A DNA stretch of 64,000 bases from Salinarimonas chemoclinalis (GTDB taxonomy: Bacteria > Pseudomonadota > Alphaproteobacteria > Rhizobiales > Beijerinckiaceae): positions 1-64,000 of the forward strand of contig NZ_JBGMWH010000007.1 of NCBI RefSeq assembly GCF_041514305.1. The letters are read 5' to 3'. The position numbers and the translations under genes are program-made. The notes beneath the pieces are model-generated. The model searched no databases, was not told the DNA's origin, and saw only the letters and a program-made list of their open reading frames with translations. Shown here piece by piece: positions 49,951 to 58,490 of this stretch; the stretch's first letter is position 1; every line of letters starts with the position of its first letter.

Positions 49951-51210
49951 ATGCTCATCCGCTTCGGGGTCGCCAACCATCGCTCGATCCGCGAATACCA
50001 GGAGATCTCCTTCGTCGCGTCGTCGCTCAAGGGCGGGACGAGCCAGACCTTCGATGCGCCCGCCCTCAAGCAGCGCCTGCTGCCGGCGACGCTGATCTAC
50101 GGCGCCAACGCCTCTGGCAAGTCGAACGTGCTCGGCGCCCTCGCCGAGATGCGCCGGCACGTGGTGGCCTCGTTTCGCAAGAACGAGCCGATGGGTCGGA
50201 TCACCCGCACGCCCTTCGCGCTCGCGGAGCGGAACGACGCGCCGACGACGTTCGAGATCGAGCTCCTGCTCGGGGGCGTGCGCTACGCCTACGGCTTCGA
50301 CGTGACCGACCGGGCCTTCACCCGCGAATGGCTCCACGCCTGGCCGCACGGCCACCGGCAGGTGTGGTTCGAGCGCGACGCCGAGGGGCCGATGCGGTTC
50401 GGGAAGGGGTTGAAGGGGGCGAACAGGGCGATCGAGGGGTTTCTGCGGCCGAATGCGTTGTTCTTGTCGACAGCGGCGCAGCATGGGCATGGGGGGTTGA
50501 CTGCGATCCAGCAGTTCTTCACACGCGAGACGGTGCTCGACCTCGCTATTCAGGTCTACGCTTCGGATATCGAGCAATGGTTGAGCGCACCGCACGGTGA
50601 GGGGCTCGCTCGCTTCCTGCGTGAAGCGGACGTCGGCATCGAGCGGATCTACGAGCGACAGCAACCCTCAAAAGGAGGGACCGTCTTCCGCATTGTCGAT
50701 GGAGGGTTGGAGCCTACCGATGAAGAGGCCTTCTTGACGTTCCACGGCTTCGCCCACAGGGGAGCCGATGGACGGACATTTGAGGTGGGCATCGAGGAGG
50801 AGAGCCGCGGAACGCTGCGAATGGGCTCTCTCGTGCTGAAGGCAAACGATGTGCTGGCAATCGGCGGCCTACTAGTCGTCGACGAGCTCGACGCCAGCCT
50901 CCACACCGACCTCGTCCTGCGGATCATCTCGCTATTCACCGATCCGCGGATCAACACCAAGGGCGCCCAGCTCCTCGCCACCACCCACGACACCAACCTC
51001 CTCGCCTCCGACATCCTGCGCCGCGACCAGATCTGGTTCACGGAGAAGGATCGCGAGGGCGCGACCACGCTCTACCCGCTCACCGACTTCCGCACCCGGC
51101 GGGAGGACGACATCGAGCGGGGGTATCTCGACGGGCGCTTCGGGGCGGTGCCCTATCTCGCGCCGCTCGAGGCCTTCGCGCGCAGAAGCGAGGAGAGCGC
51201 CGATGGGTAG
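49951..51210 (+). CDS. rloA: RloA-type AAA ATPase (anti-phage module)
   Basis: This 419-residue protein is an AAA15/OLD-like ATPase: Walker A GANASGKSN (residues 51-59), an ABC-like signature ESRGTLRMGS (285-294), Walker B LLVVDELDASLH (307-318) and the His switch TTHDTNLL (344-351). The N-terminus IRFGVANHRSIREYQEISF is characteristic of RloA and AbiLi proteins. RloA-RloB act as an abortive-infection-like pair and occur in defence islands and type I restriction loci. The last codons overlap rloB by 8 bases. The base composition changes inside the gene: about 50,400-50,890 uses many GGG, TTG and AT-ending codons, while the last third looks like the host. Confidence 0.88.
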   Translation: MLIRFGVANHRSIREYQEISFVASSLKGGTSQTFDAPALKQRLLPATLIYGANASGKSNVLGALAEMRRHVVASFRKNEPMGRITRTPFALAERNDAPTTFEIELLLGGVRYAYGFDVTDRAFTREWLHAWPHGHRQVWFERDAEGPMRFGKGLKGANRAIEGFLRPNALFLSTAAQHGHGGLTAIQQFFTRETVLDLAIQVYASDIEQWLSAPHGEGLARFLREADVGIERIYERQQPSKGGTVFRIVDGGLEPTDEEAFLTFHGFAHRGADGRTFEVGIEEESRGTLRMGSLVLKANDVLAIGGLLVVDELDASLHTDLVLRIISLFTDPRINTKGAQLLATTHDTNLLASDILRRDQIWFTEKDREGATTLYPLTDFRTRREDDIERGYLDGRFGAVPYLAPLEAFARRSEESADG

Positions 51211-51799
51211 GGGCGGCGGCCGGCTGTCGCGACGGCCGCCGCGCGAGACGCCGCGCCTCAAGATCACGCTCTTCTGCGAAGGCGAGGTGACCGAGCCGGC
51301 CTATCTCCGCCATATCGCGGCGGAGGTCCGGATCAAGCTCGACATCCGGCGCGCGGGCGGCAAGCCGGCAGAGCTGGTCGAGGCGGCGATCGCCGCGCGG
51401 CGCGCCGCGAAGGGGGAGGGTTTCGCGGGCGCGCACGAGATCTGGGTCGTCTTCGACTGCGACGAGCACCCGGGCGTCCCAGAGCTGCGCCGGCGGGCGG
51501 AGGCCAGCGACGTGCGCGTCGCCTACTCCGAGCCGTGCTTCGAGGTCTGGGCGCTGCTCCACATGGTGGAAGGGCTCGGCCCCATGACCTCGGCGCAGGC
51601 GGTCGAGCGCGTCTGCGAACGCTTTCCGGGCTACCGCCGGGCCAAGCTCCTCGATTACGATGCGATCCGGCCGCACCATGAGGACGCGGTCATCCGCGCC
51701 GGCCGCCTGCGCGCGGCCCGCGAGCAGGACGGCGCCACCAACCCCTATACCGACGTCGACGTCCTCGTGGAGTTGATCCGCGAAAACGGCCGCCCCTAG
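51203..51799 (+). CDS. rloB: RloB-type TOPRIM-like protein
   Basis: The 198-residue protein shows the RloB family pattern: LKITLFCEGEVTEPAYLRHI (the EGxTE motif at residues 26-31), IWVVFDCDEHPGVPEL (DxD at 85-87), SEPCFEVWALLHMVEG and the end TNPYTDVDVLVELI. The acidic residues fit a TOPRIM/OLD-type nuclease or nucleotide site. It is encoded directly behind rloA with an 8-base overlap; ATPase plus TOPRIM partner is also the layout of the PARIS and OLD systems. In such modules the ATPase senses a phage protein and frees or activates the effector; that mode is an analogy here. Its stop overlaps that of the convergent hydrolase gene by four bases. Confidence 0.88.
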   Translation: MGRGGGRLSRRPPRETPRLKITLFCEGEVTEPAYLRHIAAEVRIKLDIRRAGGKPAELVEAAIAARRAAKGEGFAGAHEIWVVFDCDEHPGVPELRRRAEASDVRVAYSEPCFEVWALLHMVEGLGPMTSAQAVERVCERFPGYRRAKLLDYDAIRPHHEDAVIRAGRLRAAREQDGATNPYTDVDVLVELIRENGRP

Positions 51800-53043
51800 C
51801 CCCGCGCCCCCTCCGCCAGCACCCGCACCGCCTCCACCAGCGTCCGCACCGCCGCCCCCGCGTCCGCCGCCGTGATGCGCTCCGCCGGGTTGTGGCTCAC
51901 CCCGCCTTCGCAGCGCACGAACAGCATGGCGGAGGGGCACAGGCGCGCCATGGCCACCGCGTCGTGGCCGGCGCCGGAGGGCAGGCGGATCGTTTCCTCG
52001 CCGGCGCGGGCGGCGCCGGTCTCCAGCGCCGCGGCGAGGTGCGCGTCCATGGCGGTGGCCGCCTGGTTCATGAAGCGCTCCTCGGCGAAGGCGACGCCGC
52101 GCCGCGCCGCGATGGCGCGGCAGCCCGAGACGATCTCCTCCACCAGCGCCGCACGCACGGCGTCGTCCGGCGCGCGGATGTCGAGGGTGAAGCGGGTGCG
52201 CGCGGGGATGACGTTGAGCGCGCCGGGCTCGACCGTGCACACGCCGACCGTCGCCACCGCGTCGCGGGCGGCGCTGCCTGCGCGCTCGACGAGGGCGATC
52301 ATCTCGGCCGTGGCGGCGAGCGCGTCCCGGCGCATGCCCATCGGCACCGTGCCGGCGTGGCCCGCCATGCCCTCCACCGTGCAGCGCGCGCGGGTCGCGC
52401 CGTTGATGGCGGTCACGACACCGACCGCGAGGTCCTTCGCTTCCAACACCGGCCCCTGCTCGATGTGGACCTCGAGATAGCCGAGCGTGCGCGCCGGGTC
52501 GCGCGCGATGGCTCCGATGCCCGCCGGGTCGCAGCCGAACGCTCGAAGCGCGTCGCGCAGGGTGACGCCTTCGGCGTCCGCGCCGTCGAGCCATTCCGGA
52601 CGGAAATCACCGGCGAGCGCCGAGGAGGAGGCGAGCGAGGTGGGGAAGCGCACGTTCTCCTCGTCGCCGAACGCGAGGATCTCGAGCGCGAAGGGCAGGT
52701 CCTCCGCGCGCAGCGCATCGGCCGCGAGGATGCCGCAGACGACGCCGAGCGGCCCGTCGTAGATGCCGGCGTTCACCACGCTGTCGATGTGCGAGCCGAT
52801 CAGGAGCGTCGGCGCGTCGGACGTCGGTCCCTCGCGGCGGCCGACGATCGTGCCGAGCGCGTCGCGGGACACGGTGAGCCCCGCGTCGCGCATCAGGGCG
52901 GCGGTGGCGTCGGCGCAGGCGGCGTGGGCGGGGGAGAGGTAGAGGCGGGTGAGCCGGCCCGGCTCGTCGGTGTGGCGGGCGAGATCGGCGATCATCGCCA
53001 TCGCCCGCGTGCCCATCTCGTCCACCCTCGCGTTCCCCGCCAT
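51796..53043 (-). CDS. Zn-dependent M20 hydrolase (N-carbamoyl amino acid / allantoate type)
   Basis: The 415-residue protein belongs to the carbamoylase/allantoate amidohydrolase family that hydrolyses N-carbamoyl bonds. It has LLIGSHIDSVVNAGIYDGPLGVV (metal His and Asp), EILAFGDEENVRFPTS (metal Glu), a dimerisation lid (GYLEVHIEQGPVLE, VEGMAGHAGTVPMGMRRDAL) and the terminal SGAGHDAVAMA with the last metal His. The ATG at 53043 follows GGGAGGAGAG. An oxoprolinase/hydantoinase-type gene lies 34 kb away in this window, which could supply carbamoyl amino acids if it acts on hydantoins, but they are not linked. It is convergent with rloB and divergent from ileS. Confidence 0.88.
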   Translation of the reverse strand: MAGNARVDEMGTRAMAMIADLARHTDEPGRLTRLYLSPAHAACADATAALMRDAGLTVSRDALGTIVGRREGPTSDAPTLLIGSHIDSVVNAGIYDGPLGVVCGILAADALRAEDLPFALEILAFGDEENVRFPTSLASSSALAGDFRPEWLDGADAEGVTLRDALRAFGCDPAGIGAIARDPARTLGYLEVHIEQGPVLEAKDLAVGVVTAINGATRARCTVEGMAGHAGTVPMGMRRDALAATAEMIALVERAGSAARDAVATVGVCTVEPGALNVIPARTRFTLDIRAPDDAVRAALVEEIVSGCRAIAARRGVAFAEERFMNQAATAMDAHLAAALETGAARAGEETIRLPSGAGHDAVAMARLCPSAMLFVRCEGGVSHNPAERITAADAGAAVRTLVEAVRVLAEGARG

Positions 53044-53227
53044 GCTCTCCTCCCTCGCGTCTCGCCCGATCGATCGCGGCGCACGATGCGGGAGACGGGC
53101 CGGCTTGTCGACCGCCCGGAGGCCGGCGCATGCCCGCCCCGCGCGGGCCGGGTTCCGCAGTCCGTTGCATCGCGCCGCCGGAACGCTTAATTCACCGGCT
53201 CCCATGCTGAGGAAACGAGGCCGCCCC

Positions 53228-56200
53228 GTGACCCGCGCCTACCCGCCCGTCGAGCAGAACCCGAACTTCCCCGACCTCGAGCAGAAGGTCGCCGCGCGCT
53301 GGAAGAGCGAGCGGACGTTCGAGCGCTCGATCGCGCAGCGCAAGGAGGCGGGCGCGCCGGAATTCGTGTTCTACGACGGGCCCCCCTTCGCCAACGGCCT
53401 GCCGCACTACGGGCACCTCGTCACCGGCTTCGTGAAGGACCTGGTGCCGCGCTTCCAGACGATGAAGGGCAAGGCGGTGGACCGCCGCTTCGGCTGGGAC
53501 TGCCACGGCCTGCCCGCCGAGCTGCATTCCGAGAAGGAGCTGAACCTCTCGGGCCGCCAGTCGATCGTCGAGTACGGCATCGAGCGCTTCAACGCGCATT
53601 GCCGCCGCTCGGTGCTGCAGTTCACCGACGACTGGGAGTACTACGTGACCCGCCAGGGCCGCTGGGTCGACTTCCGCAACGACTACAAGACCATGGACCG
53701 CTCCTTCATGGAGAGCGTGCTGTGGGCCTTCAAAACCCTCTGGGACAAGGGCCTGATCTACGAGGGCTACCGCGTCGTGCCCTATTCCTGGGCCGTGCAG
53801 ACGCCGCTCTCGAACTTCGAGACACGCCTCGACAACTCGTATCGCATGCGCCAGGACCCGGCGCTGACGGTGGGCTTCACCCTCGACAAGGCGCCCGGCG
53901 AGGACATCGCGCCCAAGCTCTACGCCTGGACGACGACGCCCTGGACGCTGCCCTCGAACCTCGCGCTCGCGGTGAACGCGGATGCCGACTACGCCGTGCT
54001 GGCCAAGGGGGGCGAGCGCGCCATTGTCGCGCAGGCACGGATCGAGGCGTACAAGAAGGAGCTGGAGGGCTACGAGCAGGTCGGCACGCTGAAGGGCTCG
54101 GACCTCGTCGGGCGCCGCTACACGCCGCTCTTCCCCTTCTTCGCGGACGCGCCGAACGCCTTCCAGGTGATCGCGGGCGACTTCGTCGAACTCGGCGGCG
54201 GCACCGGCGTGGTGCACCTCGCCCCGGCCTTCGGCGAGGACGACATGCGGGTGGCGACCGCCGCCGGCATCCCGGTGATCGACCCGGTGGATCTCGCCGG
54301 CAACTTCACCGACCAGGTGCCGCCCTACGCCGGCAAGAACGTCTTCGAGGCCAACAAGGACATCATCCGCGACCTGAAGGAAGCGGGCCGCGTGCTGCGC
54401 CACGAGAGCTACGACCACTCCTACCCGCATTGCTGGCGCACGGACCAGCCCCTGATCTACAAGGCGGTCCAGTCCTGGTACGTGAAGGTCACCGCCTTCC
54501 GCGACCGGATGGTGGAGCTGAACCGGGACATCCGCTGGGTGCCGGACCATGTGCGCGACGGGCTGTTCGGCAAGTGGCTCGAGAACGCGCACGACTGGAA
54601 CATCTCGCGCAACCGCTTCTGGGGCTCGCCGCTGCCGGTGTGGAAGTCCGACGACCCGAACTATCCGCGCGTCGACGTCTACGGCTCGATCGCGGAGCTG
54701 GAGCGGGACTTCGGGGTCAAGCTCGAGGATCTGCATCGCCCGATGATCGACCAGCTGACGCGCCCCAACCCCGACGACCCGACCGGCAAGTCCACGATGC
54801 GCCGGATCGAGGACGTGTTCGACTGCTGGTTCGAGTCCGGGTCCATGCCGTTCGCCCAGGTGCACTACCCGTTCGAGAACAAGGACTGGTTCGAGAGCCA
54901 CTTCCCCGGCGACTTCATCGTCGAATACGTCGCGCAAACGCGGGGCTGGTTCTACACCTTGATGGTGCTCTCGACCGCGCTGTTCGATCGTGCGCCGTTC
55001 AAGAGCTGCATCTGCCACGGCGTCGTGCTCGACGAGAACAAGCAGAAGCTCAGTAAGCGCCTGAAGAACTATCCCGACCCGGTCGACGTGTTCGACACCC
55101 ACGGGGCGGACGCGCTGCGCTGGTACATGGTCTCCTCGCCGCTGCTCGCCGGCGGCGACCTCGCCATGCCCAAGGACGGGCGCGCCATCGCCGAGACCGT
55201 GCGGCAGGTGATGCTGCCTCTGTGGAACGCGTTCTACTTCTTCACGCTCTACGCCAACACCGACGGCGTGAAGGGCACGTTCCGCACCGACGCGACGGGC
55301 GAGCTCGACCGCTACATCCTGTCGAAGACCGGCGACTTCGTGCGCGCCGTCGACAGCGCGATGGAGACGCTCGACATCCCCCGCGCCACGGCGGCCTACC
55401 TGCCCTTCATCGACACGCTGAACAACTGGTACATCCGCCGCTCGCGCGACCGGTTCTGGGGATCGGAGATCACCCAGGACAAACGCGACGCCTACGACAC
55501 GCTCTACACCGTGCTCGTCACCGCGACGCGGACGCTGGCGCCCTTCCTGCCGTTCCTCACCGAGCACATGCACGCGGTGCTCTGCGACGACGCGAGCGTC
55601 CACCTCGCCGACTGGCCGGACGCCGCCGCGCTTCCGGCGGACGCCGAGCTCGTGCGACGCATGGACCTCGCGCGCGAGGTCTGCTCGGCGGCGCTGTCGA
55701 TCCGCACCGACAAGGGCCTGCGCGTGCGCCAGCCCCTTCGGTCGCTCACCGTGGCCTATGCGGACTGCGCCACGCTCGAGCCGATGCGCGCGCTGATCGC
55801 CGACGAGGTGAACGTCAAGGAGGTCCGCCTCGTCGACGATCCCGGCCGCTTCGGCAAGACCGTGGTCGCCGTCGACCCCAAGGTCGGCAAGCGCCTCGGC
55901 AAGGCGCTCGGCGCCGTGCGCAAGGCCGGGCTCGCGGGCGCCTGGACGCCGGGCGAGGCCGGCCGCGTCGTCGTCGAGGGCGCGATCGTCGAGCCGGGCG
56001 AGTTCGAGTTCCGCTTCGAGGCCGAGGGCGGCGTCGACGCCATGCCCTTCGCGTCGGGCACCGGCGTCGTCGTGCTCGACACGACGCTCGACGCCGCGCT
56101 GGAGCGCGAGGGCGTCGCCCGCGACCTGATCCGCCTCGTCCAGACCGCGCGCAAGGACGCCGGGCTCGACGTCGCCGACCGGATCGTGCTCGAGCTCCGT

Positions 56201-56365
56201 GGGCAGGCCGGTGTCCGCGAGGAGGTCGCGGCCTTCGCGGACATGCTCGCCGGCGAGACGCTCGCCACCTCCGTGCGCTGGACGGACGGCACGCCCGCCG
56301 GATTCCTCGCGCAGGGACCGCTCAAGGGCGGCGAGATCGAGATCGGGGTCGCCAAGGCGGGGTGA
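53228..56365 (+). CDS. ileS: Isoleucyl-tRNA synthetase, type 2 (eukaryote-like)
   Basis: IleRS charges tRNA-Ile with isoleucine. The 1045-residue protein has the HIGH motif as HYGH (residues 60-63) in PFANGLPHYGHLVTGFVKD and the KMSKS motif as KLSKR (607-611), followed by LKNYPDPVDVF. This pattern, the WTTTPWTLPSNLALAVN editing-domain start and the lack of the C-terminal CxxC zinc fingers are those of type 2 IleRS, found in eukaryotes and some bacteria and known for insensitivity to mupirocin. I start at the GTG at 53228, with ACGAGG seven bases before it; an ATG at 53204 lacks a ribosome site. It is the only IleRS gene in the window. Confidence 0.93.
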   Translation: MTRAYPPVEQNPNFPDLEQKVAARWKSERTFERSIAQRKEAGAPEFVFYDGPPFANGLPHYGHLVTGFVKDLVPRFQTMKGKAVDRRFGWDCHGLPAELHSEKELNLSGRQSIVEYGIERFNAHCRRSVLQFTDDWEYYVTRQGRWVDFRNDYKTMDRSFMESVLWAFKTLWDKGLIYEGYRVVPYSWAVQTPLSNFETRLDNSYRMRQDPALTVGFTLDKAPGEDIAPKLYAWTTTPWTLPSNLALAVNADADYAVLAKGGERAIVAQARIEAYKKELEGYEQVGTLKGSDLVGRRYTPLFPFFADAPNAFQVIAGDFVELGGGTGVVHLAPAFGEDDMRVATAAGIPVIDPVDLAGNFTDQVPPYAGKNVFEANKDIIRDLKEAGRVLRHESYDHSYPHCWRTDQPLIYKAVQSWYVKVTAFRDRMVELNRDIRWVPDHVRDGLFGKWLENAHDWNISRNRFWGSPLPVWKSDDPNYPRVDVYGSIAELERDFGVKLEDLHRPMIDQLTRPNPDDPTGKSTMRRIEDVFDCWFESGSMPFAQVHYPFENKDWFESHFPGDFIVEYVAQTRGWFYTLMVLSTALFDRAPFKSCICHGVVLDENKQKLSKRLKNYPDPVDVFDTHGADALRWYMVSSPLLAGGDLAMPKDGRAIAETVRQVMLPLWNAFYFFTLYANTDGVKGTFRTDATGELDRYILSKTGDFVRAVDSAMETLDIPRATAAYLPFIDTLNNWYIRRSRDRFWGSEITQDKRDAYDTLYTVLVTATRTLAPFLPFLTEHMHAVLCDDASVHLADWPDAAALPADAELVRRMDLAREVCSAALSIRTDKGLRVRQPLRSLTVAYADCATLEPMRALIADEVNVKEVRLVDDPGRFGKTVVAVDPKVGKRLGKALGAVRKAGLAGAWTPGEAGRVVVEGAIVEPGEFEFRFEAEGGVDAMPFASGTGVVVLDTTLDAALEREGVARDLIRLVQTARKDAGLDVADRIVLELRGQAGVREEVAAFADMLAGETLATSVRWTDGTPAGFLAQGPLKGGEIEIGVAKAG

Positions 56366-56371
56366 GAGGGC

Positions 56372-56433
56372 CGCTCCCGCCCCATCGGGGCGGGGACGAT
56401 CCGCGAAGCGGATCAGGGGCGGGGTCCCGCGGC
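56372..56433. repeat. Dispersed palindromic repeat, copy 2
   Basis: This 62-base element starts 6 bases after the ileS stop. It holds CCCGCCCC/GGGGCGGG (56376-56394, loop ATC), then a second perfect hairpin GATCCGC-GAA-GCGGATC (56398-56414), then 20 bases that match the copy at 40213-40273 exactly. The first 27 bases match that copy with one difference; the core between them is different. It may also serve as the ileS terminator. Confidence 0.8.
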
Positions 56434-56460
56434 ACGACGGTGTTCGGCTCCGACCGCCTC

Positions 56461-57267
<807 letters not shown>

Positions 57268-57441
57268 GGGCGGGCTCCTTGCGTGTCCTGCGGCGGGGCG
57301 GTGCGTGTGGCCCGGCGCTCATACGCGCTCCACGCGCGCCGGTCGAGGCGGGAGCGTTGCGGGAGGGGGGAGGCTGGCATGCGTAGGCATGGCGAGGGCA
57401 TGGCGGGGCGGGACCGTGGCTCGGCCGGCACCTCCCCCTCC

Positions 57442-58347
57442 TCACAACCCCAACCCCGCATCCCAATACGGCGTCGGCCCATACAGCCTCTCCAGGAAAT
57501 CGATGAACGCCCGCGTCTTCTGCTCCAGATGCCGCCGGCTGGGATACACCGCGTGGATGGCGACGCGGGCGGAGGAGCGCCAGGCGGGGAGCACGCGCAC
57601 CAGCGCGCCGGACTTCAGCTCCGGCCCCACGTCCCAGGTCGAGCGCAGCGCGATGCCCGCGCCCGAGAGCACCGCCTCGCGCACCACTTCGCTGGAATTG
57701 GTGCGCAGCGGCGAGGTTATGCGCACCGTGCGCGGGCCGTCCGGGCCGTCGAGCCGCCATTCCGGCGTGCCGTGGACGAGCAGCGTGTGGCGGGCGAGCG
57801 CGTCGAGATCGGCGGGCGTGCCGTGCGTGGCGAGGTAGCCCGGCGTCGCCACCAGCACCCGGTGGCTCGGCGCGAGCTTCTTGGCGACGAGGCTCGAATC
57901 CGACAGGTCCGCGATGCGGATGGCGAGGTCGAGCCCCTCGGCGACGACGTCGACGAAGGCGTCGGAGAGCGCGAGGTCGAGGGTCACCTGCGGATGGGCG
58001 TCGAGGAAGCGCACGAGATGGGGCGCGACGTGCATGCGCCCGAACGAGGTCGGTGCGGAGACCCGCAGCAGGCCCCGCGGCTCGGCCGCCCCCGACATCG
58101 CCCACGCCTCCGCCTCCTCCACCGAGGCGAGGATCGCCACCACCCGCTCGTGGAAGCCGCGCCCGGCCTCCGTGAGCGCGAGGGAGCGCGTCGTGCGCTG
58201 GAGGAGCCGCACGCCGAGCCGCTCCTCGAGCCGCCGCATGCGCTTCGACACCACCGCCGGCGAGAGCCCGAGCTCGCGCCCCGCCGCCGACATCGAGCGC
58301 GCGGCGACGATGCGCGCGAAGACGTCGAGATCACCCAGCCGGTCCAT
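57442..58347 (-). CDS. LysR-family transcriptional regulator
   Basis: The 301-residue protein has the LysR helix-turn-helix at the N-terminus (LDVFARIVAARSMSAAGRELGLSPAVVSKRMRRLEERLGVRLLQRTTRSLALTEAG) and the effector-binding domain from about residue 90 (GLLRVSAPTSFGRMHVAPHLVRFL). It most resembles the CrgA/DsdC-type group that tests substrate-like carboxylates. The gene is divergent from glcD, with 143 bases between starts, the classic layout for a LysR regulator of the adjacent operon. Glycolate or a related acid may be the effector. It is upstream of an SDR on its own strand, which it may also control. Confidence 0.93.
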   Translation of the reverse strand: MDRLGDLDVFARIVAARSMSAAGRELGLSPAVVSKRMRRLEERLGVRLLQRTTRSLALTEAGRGFHERVVAILASVEEAEAWAMSGAAEPRGLLRVSAPTSFGRMHVAPHLVRFLDAHPQVTLDLALSDAFVDVVAEGLDLAIRIADLSDSSLVAKKLAPSHRVLVATPGYLATHGTPADLDALARHTLLVHGTPEWRLDGPDGPRTVRITSPLRTNSSEVVREAVLSGAGIALRSTWDVGPELKSGALVRVLPAWRSSARVAIHAVYPSRRHLEQKTRAFIDFLERLYGPTPYWDAGLGL

Positions 58348-58400
58348 GGTCGCCCTCGATTATGTCACGGGGGGAAACAATCTAGCGCAGGCGACGCCCC

Positions 58401-58429
58401 TGTTAAGCGGGAAGCGTTGCGCCTATTGT
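58401..58429 (+). promoter_or_regulatory. Possible glcD promoter in the LysR-glcD spacer
   Basis: The 143-bp spacer 58348-58490 is locally AT-richer. TGTTAA (58401-58406) and TATTGT (58424-58429) are 17 bp apart, and a LysR-type T-N11-A box could overlap here, but none stands out. This is a weak call. Confidence 0.25.
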
Positions 58430-58490
58430 GAGATTGGAACCCGTCCGAACGAGACGGGAGGAACCGACCGCCCGACGAGGAGGACGCGCC

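Noticed and set aside
53204..53227. ATG at 53204 as the ileS start
   Set aside because: It lacks a ribosome site, while the GTG at 53228 has ACGAGG at the right distance and gives a normal type 2 N-terminus.
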